A model generated the notes under the pieces. That model ran no database searches and was not told the origin of the DNA. It saw nothing but the letters and a program-made list of their open reading frames with translations. A stretch of DNA of 64,000 nucleotides. Origin: Phallus indusiatus (Eukaryota > Basidiomycota > Agaricomycetes > Phallales > Phallaceae). Shown piece after piece: positions 58,059-64,000 of this stretch. The stretch is from the NCBI GenBank assembly GCA_027605045.1, contig JAQFWX010000022.1, forward strand, positions 665,985 through 729,984, written 5' to 3'. The first letter of the stretch is position 1. Each line of letters starts with the position of its first letter. The translations under genes and the position numbers were made by a program.

Positions 58059-59523
58059 ATGTCTTCCCAGACTACTACTACTACCTTGATATCTGAAAGG
58101 GCACGCTTTGTGTCGTCCACTACTTCACCATTTATTCCTCGAATCGCTAGATCGTTCCCTCAGTCGCAACCCCGAATGAAACGGGTTGCAGGGTTTATGG
58201 TCGCGATACCAGACTATCGAGATTTGTTCAAGAATCTCGCAGGGACGATCTGCTCAATTGATCGTCCGACTCTTAAAGACGGGGATAAAGAAGTGGACAT
58301 CAAGATTACAGATTTCAAGGCGGTAGCTGCCTATAACTGGGATGACAAGACGGATGCACGCATCATCGTACCAGGTAAGCGTTTGCCCAACCTACAACAA
58401 GGTCAGACAATGTAACTGAACAAAACTTTTGTTTTTATATTTAACAAGGTTCTCCTAGGATTTGGCATGGCCAATCTCTGCCGTTTACAATCCCGAAAGA
58501 TTCTGGTCAGGTCTTTGTTGATCAGAACAGCGGCAGGCTCGCCACATCGCCTCTCCTCCCTTTGGTCATAGCAGTCCATCATCACGACCCTAGGTTCCGC
58601 ATGGGTGAAATGGACTTTATAACCGATCGCAACAGTATCAGGAAGCTCTACCGCTGGGTTGTTCAGTCTCCTCCGGGGTATCCGTCCTCAGAGATTTTCA
58701 GAATTGATGTAGAGCTGGTTGGAAAGACGATACTGCTTCAGCGATGGGAGGTTCAATCCACTCAGCGCAGTGGTCCTGGATATGAGAAGAACTTTCAGAA
58801 GTGTATGACGTCTGCGACGGAGGAAACCTCGACTGCTACGGGACACCATCGCATTGTCACTTTCGTAAGTTTTTCTGTCAAAACAAGTTCGATGGCTTCT
58901 CTCTTACATTGCTTTCCTCCTCAAAGAAATTCGGTGACAAGCGGATTCTCATGCGATGCACGACTGACGCATGTCTTCCTGACACCGACGCTGACACCGA
59001 CAAGAACGCCAACAACAACTCGGTCGATGATCTTACGAGCAAGCTCATGTCTTTGAACCTCAGGAGGATGACCACGTCTAGACCTATCAGAAAGATCGCC
59101 ACTTTCCAAGGCAACTTTCTTACTGTTCAAACGGCCGGCAAACTGGTTCCTCAAGAGTCTATCATCGAACTGAAGACGAAGGGTAGCTTCTCCCCTCCGG
59201 TCAATCAAGACGATCTCTGCGTGCAGCTGATGTTCGCTAACATAAACAATCTTCACACGGGTCGTCATGAGAGGGGGACGTTCCATACGGTCGAAAAGGA
59301 AACTCTGAGCTCTGTCAAGGAGAAAGTCGGCGAAGGTTTCGAAGACGGCTTGAAGCTGTTGAAGAAGGCCCTCGATGAGATACAACGTGTCGTGCTTGCC
59401 AATCATGAGGACAGTGGCAGTTTAAGCCTCGTCTTGCGAAAGGGAGACAGGGGTCTCGAAGTCTTGAAACGCAAAGGAGAAGACGGGCTGCTGCCCGAGA
59501 ATATTCTTGCTTTTATCCATTAA
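58059..59523 (+). pseudogene. Fungal orphan family often labelled 'geranylgeranyl pyrophosphate synthetase', one frameshift
   Basis: Exon 1 is 58059-58374 (MSSQTTTTTLISER...; an upstream in-frame ATG is at 57984). A 74-nt phase-1 intron follows, and exon 2 starts at 58449 (SPRIWHGQSLPFTIPKDSG). Family landmarks are AAYNWDD, IIVPGSPRIW, FVDQNSGRL, DFITDRNSIRKLY and GHHRIVTF. There is no DDxxD prenyl-synthase motif, so the enzyme label common for this family is not supported. Near 58865 the frame breaks: GHHRIVTF is in one frame, and the continuation RKFFCQNKFDGFSLTLL to LLPENILAFIH (stop 59521-59523) is in another. One missing base explains it. The alternative is a 23-nt intron (GTAAGT...ACAAG), which would be exceptionally short. 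Function unknown. Confidence 0.65.
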
Positions 59524-59589
59524 ATTTTTTTCCAAAGCCCAACCCCCACTCTTGTTTTTGTTTCTTGTAGCCGAATTATGTGAATTGGT

Positions 59590-59659
59590 CTTGCACGGCA
59601 AAAACGGTTTTGACCCCGAAGAAGAACCTTCAGGGCCAAAACTGTTTTTGTGGTACGAG
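59590..59659. repeat. Hairpin downstream of the 58059 gene
   Basis: GGCAAAAACGGTTTTGACCC pairs with GGGCCAAAACTGTTTTTGTG around a ~16-base loop, about 70 bp past the stop codon. It could be a tiny fold-back element or a 3'-end structure. Confidence 0.55.
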
Positions 59660-60339
59660 ATTACTTCTCTAGTTTCATGAATTTGTATCATACCGCTGAA
59701 CGGTCCTATGTCTTGCTTTTTCTATATACGTGTGTTTGGAATCTATGACGAAACATGACTGGGAGTCTATACCGTCGCGATGTCAACTCAGGCCGGCGAC
59801 CTCGGAAAATTGTTAATCAGGAAAGATCAGAATCTGATGACTGCACAAAATTCCTAACTACATATCCTCAAGTAGTGCACAAAGCTTTGCGCTCATTACT
59901 CAGTAAGTATGAGTTGGCTACGAGTTGGCTACGAGTTGGCTACGAGTGATCAATCGATCATACTTAGCGCTCGATTCCTTGTTCATCCTTTCTTCGCGTC
60001 CGCCAATCACGTCTTTTGTTTGTCCTACTACCTTTTCTTTCCTTCTTTTATTTCTCCGCATCGTTTTCTCAGATTATAGAACATTGTTTTTTCCCTCAGC
60101 CTTTAGTGAACCTCTTCGGGATTTCATGCAAGGTCCGATCCAGCTCCAAGCTGATAAAGATTGTGTTTCTTTAACATTTTCTTAAGTCGACATGTCCCGC
60201 TTTCGTCAGCAGCCGCACTACTTCCGAAAGTCAGTGGCATCGCAAAGTTTGTAACCCACTAATGCCCAATATGCTATTCTCTGCGACGTCATTCAACGTT
60301 TGAACAGTTTGCCCCAAATTATCCGTTTATAAAGTCATT
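59660..60339. other. Intergenic with 11-bp x3 tandem
   Basis: GAGTTGGCTAC is repeated three times exactly at 59911-59943. No gene is recognised. The last 100 bp are 3' flank of the minus-strand copy 13. Confidence 0.5.
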
Positions 60340-61731
60340 TTATACAGGCAAAATGTGAGAGAAGTTTGCGTTTGTTAAATAGCTGTTAAACGAATCAAAT
60401 ATGCTAAAATCACGCTTCCTATTGACCGAATAGTTTAGGTTCAGTATCAGACGCGTGCACTGGAGTAACATCAGTTATTGGTGCAAAACCATATTTGTGT
60501 ACTCCATCTCAACACTCACACAGATACTGGAGGCGACATATGACCATCTTCATTCATTTGATCAACAAATAGCGTACGCAAAGGTTTTAATTCAAACTCA
60601 CAAACCAAAGGATAAGCCATTAGGACTCCCAGTGCGTATATAAATTCCAGAGAGCAAGAAAACCACTAATAAAGTTAAAAGCCTATCAATTGAGAATGGA
60701 AAGCAAGTTCGAATGTCCTTACGAAATAGAAACATGAATACCCATATCCCATCCCTCAAAAAATCCAGGTATAGCGGAGGCATGCGAACACCTGTTTTCC
60801 ATGCCTCGAAGCGCAACGATGCAACCTCGTATAATAATGCAAACAAAGGCGGTAATTTGGAATCCAAGCTCAAGAAACCTTTTGAGTGCTTGTTGTCAGG
60901 TATTGTTTACTCTATTACATATAAATTCCAAACTTCTCACAAGGCTGATGATATGATTTTGGAATAATGCTCGATAATGCAGTTTCCGAAAGGTGAAGGG
61001 AGACTTTCTTGCAACTCGACAACCTGATATCCGGGTATTCCCACAGCCAGGATACCCACCACCGAAGCTTCAATCAACAAGAACGTGAGAGAGAGGAACC
61101 AAAGTAATGGTTTTGAACGGTTACAAAATGCATATACTAAGTATCAAAGTCATTTTTGAGGTTTTCCCTAATCTCTGCCAGCTCATCACATACCTCGTTG
61201 TATGAGTAATACATTTGAGCACGCTATTAAAATTGCGCCAGGGTAATAGATGATCCATATGTACTTCGAACAAAGGCGGAAGTGTTCGTGATTTCCAACT
61301 AAAAGAAACGTTGACATGCTTGAGATAAAAGAAAAAGTTCATCAGAGATCGTGAACGAGTCTGGGAAAAACGCACATATAAAGCACAAGGGCAATGTACC
61401 GGGCCATACAATATAGTATTTTTACAGAAATACCGGCATTGGAACTGGAGCCTTCAACATATGTCAAATACGGCAGGATCAATATGAATTGCGTACAATC
61501 GGAGGAAGACTCTCTGTTTGAGATTCAGTATATGGAATGTCGCGTAGCAAATGAAGCTTACTTCTTCATGGAAGGTCAAAAGGGTATCCCAGATAATCAG
61601 AGCGGTGGCAGCGACTGCAATACTTGGAAGTCAGTTGCCTGCATAAAACGACGAAAAAGTCCGTCACCAATGTTGAACAAAAATGGGTATCCAAGCTGGA
61701 GGCCTTGTACTATCTGTATTGGCAGCGACAT
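60340..61731 (-). pseudogene. DUF6533-type membrane protein, copy 13, frameshifted (inverted)
   Basis: The minus-strand start MSLPIQIVQGLQLGYPFLF is at 61731. It continues IIWDTLLTFHEE (a His variant of the hallmark), micro-exon RVFLR, SNAGISVKILYCMARY, MSTFLLVGNHEHFRLC, SNVLLIQR, VYAFCNRSKPLLWFL and FLELGFQITAFVC. In exon 7 the motif IIIRVASLRF is broken by one extra base (plus-strand GCAACCTCG at about 60821-60829 versus GCAACTCG in siblings). The continuation VASLRFEAWKTG...RDGIWVFMFLF lies in another frame. Terminal exons (GIYIRTGSPNGLSF, SSIC, CTRLILNLNYSVNRKRD) are intact. Confidence 0.68.
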
Positions 61732-62697
61732 GATGTGATCTATCTGGTACTGAAGAGAAGCAGGAATAGACCTGTCTAATTTCTTCTGGTTATAAAGGTC
61801 TGAAGACTTCCAGCGCTCGGTTGGGTTCAAATCAGTGATCTAGATTTCATCTCTGAAGCGCATCCTGTGATTTAGAAGTCTCTAGCATCGATCAGCCAGA
61901 TGGCAGGATGCGCTTTAGAGATACATAAAACCCAGATCACTGGTCGGCACGCATGCCAGTGGAACGACCACTTCACCGTGAAAAAATGGTCACTGAGAAG
62001 TAAGTGCCACTGAAGTAGGTGCCGGGTTACAGGTATTCAGTGGCTATGACTGACGGTCACTGGTACCTGACTCACTCCCATTGACACCACGCACCGTGCC
62101 ACCGTGCCTGTTAGTTTCCCCTTCCACGGGACTTCTCCTCTCCCGCTAGCAACGATGCGTCTGAAGAGACTGACACATGTCGTAACATATCACATTTGAA
62201 AGAACTTTGGGCTGAAGTGCTGAAGTCTAAGTTTGGCTTGGCTTGGGTTTGGCGTGAGCCAGTTCAGCAACTTCAATTGCAGCACGCTACAATCAAACTA
62301 CAATGGATCATCATGGAACGTTGATCGACTATGGTCTGAAACACAACTTCAGTATTATTGTAATTCAATCACCAACAACTTCCTGTCTTGTAAGGAGAAC
62401 GCCAACGGAAAGAATCTGTAACCTACGAACTCGGAGACCAAACCTCAGGCCTCAGGCCTCAGGAATTTCTAAACATACAGCATATGAGTTTCTCATCAGA
62501 AGCCTTACTACTTCCAAAATTCGTCATGGTAAAATTCTTAATGATAGACCGGTATAGGGCTTTGAAGGAGCGATTCCTTGCGTCATCCAACCTTCGGACA
62601 GTCTAATTGTTTGCGAAACTTGGCTGTTTGTAAGGAATTATTTTATATAGGACCAGAAAAAGCTAATCTCTGAGAGCCTGCGCTTGTTCAATAGCTG
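61732..62697. other. Intergenic
   Basis: Contains the fold-back at 61831-61943 and an imperfect CAGTGG/CCACT-rich stretch (61950-62100). From about 62580 it is 3' flank shared with copies 5 and 8. No gene is seen. Confidence 0.4.
61831..61943. repeat. Fold-back element, ~37-bp arms
   Basis: AGTGATCTAGATTT and CTCTGAAGCGCATCCTG on the left pair with CAGGATGCGCTTTAGAG and AAAACCCAGATCACT on the right, around a ~40-base spacer. Confidence 0.6.
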
Positions 62698-64000
62698 TTT
62701 AACGAGTCAAATATGCCCAAATCACGGCTTCTAGCAACCGAATAGTTTAGGTTCAGTATCAGACGCGTGCACTAATACAATAGCATCAGCGATTAGCGAA
62801 GAACGATACTTGTACCTCGCCACTGTAGCGCTTACACAGATACTAGAAGCAACATATAACCATCTTGATGTATCTAGTCAACAAGTGGCATACCAAAAAA
62901 TCTTTTTCAATTAAACTTACGCAGCAAAGGACAGGCCTTCAGGGCGACCGGTGCGGAAATAAACCCCAGAGAGCAAGAAAACCACTAGAAAAATATCTTC
63001 AATTATGGAGATGGAAAGCAAGTTCAAATTAACTTACGAAACAGGAACATGAATACCCATATCCCATCCCTCAAGAAATCCACATGAAGCGAAGGCACGC
63101 GAACACCTGTTCTCCATGACGTGAACCGTAATGTTGCAACTTGTATAATAATGCAAAGGAGATAACTTGAAATCCAAGCTCAAGGAACTTTTGAATATTT
63201 ACTGTCAGGTATTTTTTTACTCCATTACATATAATTTCAGACTTCTCACAAGATTAATGATAATATTCCGGAATAGTGTTCAATAACGCAGTTCCCGTGC
63301 AGGAAGATTTTCTTGCAAGTCGACAACCCGATATTTGGGTATGCCCACAGCCAGAATAACCACCGCCGCGGTTTCAATCAACAAGAACATAAGAGAAAGG
63401 AACCAGAGTAATGGCTTTGAACGGCCGCAGAATGCGTATACTAAGCACCATTGTTTTTATTTTTCCCTGATCTTTGGCCCATCCACGTACCTCGTTGTAT
63501 GAGTAATATATTTGAGCATGCTATTATCGCTGTGCCGGCGAAATTGACGAACCACATGATTCTCGAACAATAGCTAAGTTGTTCATGATTTCCAACGAAA
63601 ACAAATGTTAGCATACTTAAAAAGAAGGACATTAGAGGTTGTGAAACGGGTCTGAGTGAAAACTCACATATAAAGTACAAGTGCGATGTACCGAGCCATA
63701 CAATATAGTACTTTTACAAAAATACCGGCCTTGGATCTGAAGTCTTCAATATACACCAGATATGTCAGGATTAACGAGGATTGCGTACAGTCGGATAAAC
63801 GCTATCTGCTTTGAGATTCAGCATGTGGTATATCACGTAGCAGATGAAGCTCACTTCTTCATCAAAGGTCAAAAGGGTATCCCAGATGATCAGTGTAGTG
63901 CCAGCGACTGCAGTACGTGAAAGTCAGTCATTCTGCATAAGAGTAGAGAAAGTCCATCACCAATGTTGAACAAAAGCGGGTAGCCGAGCTGAAGGCTTTC
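62698..64000 (-). pseudogene. DUF6533-type membrane protein, copy 14, decayed and cut by window edge
   Basis: Exon 1 is truncated at the right window edge. Exon 2 keeps VAGTTLIIWDTLLTFDEE, and exon 5 keeps MLTFVFVGNHEQLSYC to SNILLIQR. In exon 6 five bases are missing (about 63292-63300; CTTCCTGCACGGGAAC where siblings have CTTCCTGCACCTTTCGGAAAC), shifting the frame before FGNC. Exon 7 lacks the extra base after CAAAAG that gives the correct phase. Terminal exons still encode CTRLILNLNYSV and end at 62700-62698. Closest to copies 5 and 8. Confidence 0.68.

Noticed and set aside
58059..59523. Geranylgeranyl diphosphate synthase function
   Set aside because: The family is often labelled that way, but the aspartate-rich prenyl-synthase motifs are absent.

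Overview
The window looks like a repeat-rich, accessory stretch of a basidiomycete genome, most likely an Agaricomycete (mushroom-forming fungus). The reasons are short introns (about 45-65 nt) with GTRNGT donors and CTNAY-like branch sites, a GCM/WRKY-finger MULE transposase, and families typical of that group: DUF6533-type seven-helix membrane proteins, NTase-fold proteins and a 'GGPP synthetase-like' orphan family. No rRNA, tRNA or CRISPR array was seen. Introns were placed by eye from splice consensus plus phase agreement. They are predictions, but they restore long conserved frames.

Layout. (1) 1-6746 holds a convergent gene pair. The plus-strand gene is a large transposase-like protein, cut by the left window edge: Pro-rich, GCM-type zinc finger, MULE DDE core, USP-like cysteine peptidase, PHD finger, Tudor/PWWP-like module, basic tail. 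The minus-strand gene encodes a 463-aa protein whose H-x-D ... H ... R spacing fits a 2-oxoglutarate/Fe(II) dioxygenase, possibly TET/JBP-like. (2) 7585-8640 is one copy of a dispersed repeat, seen again at 28640 and 36615. (3) About 8650-19490 is a ~10.8 kb Helitron-like insertion with a 1920-aa Rep/helicase gene and three cargo genes. The paralogous uninterrupted site is visible at about 29120-29150. (4) 19.5-64 kb is dominated by 14 DUF6533-type genes: 19956, 22503, 24744, 29623, 32033, 34630, 38176, 40463(-), 42766, 45153, 49488, 52550, 60340(-), 62698(-). Nine look intact, one (52550) has an unresolved junction and four are broken. Two PP2C phosphatase copies sit inside duplicated blocks, one intact and one with a nonsense codon. 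(5) 55.4-59.5 kb carries a decayed glucose-6-phosphate isomerase copy and an orphan-family gene with one apparent frameshift.

How it fits together. The block structure (tandem and inverted duplications, differential decay, fold-back elements between copies) indicates a birth-and-death cluster of membrane proteins growing with mobile DNA around it. The most novel-looking system is the left-edge pair, in which a transposase carrying peptidase and chromatin-reader modules is convergent with a putative DNA-modifying dioxygenase. The gene-rich Helitron-like insertion comes next.
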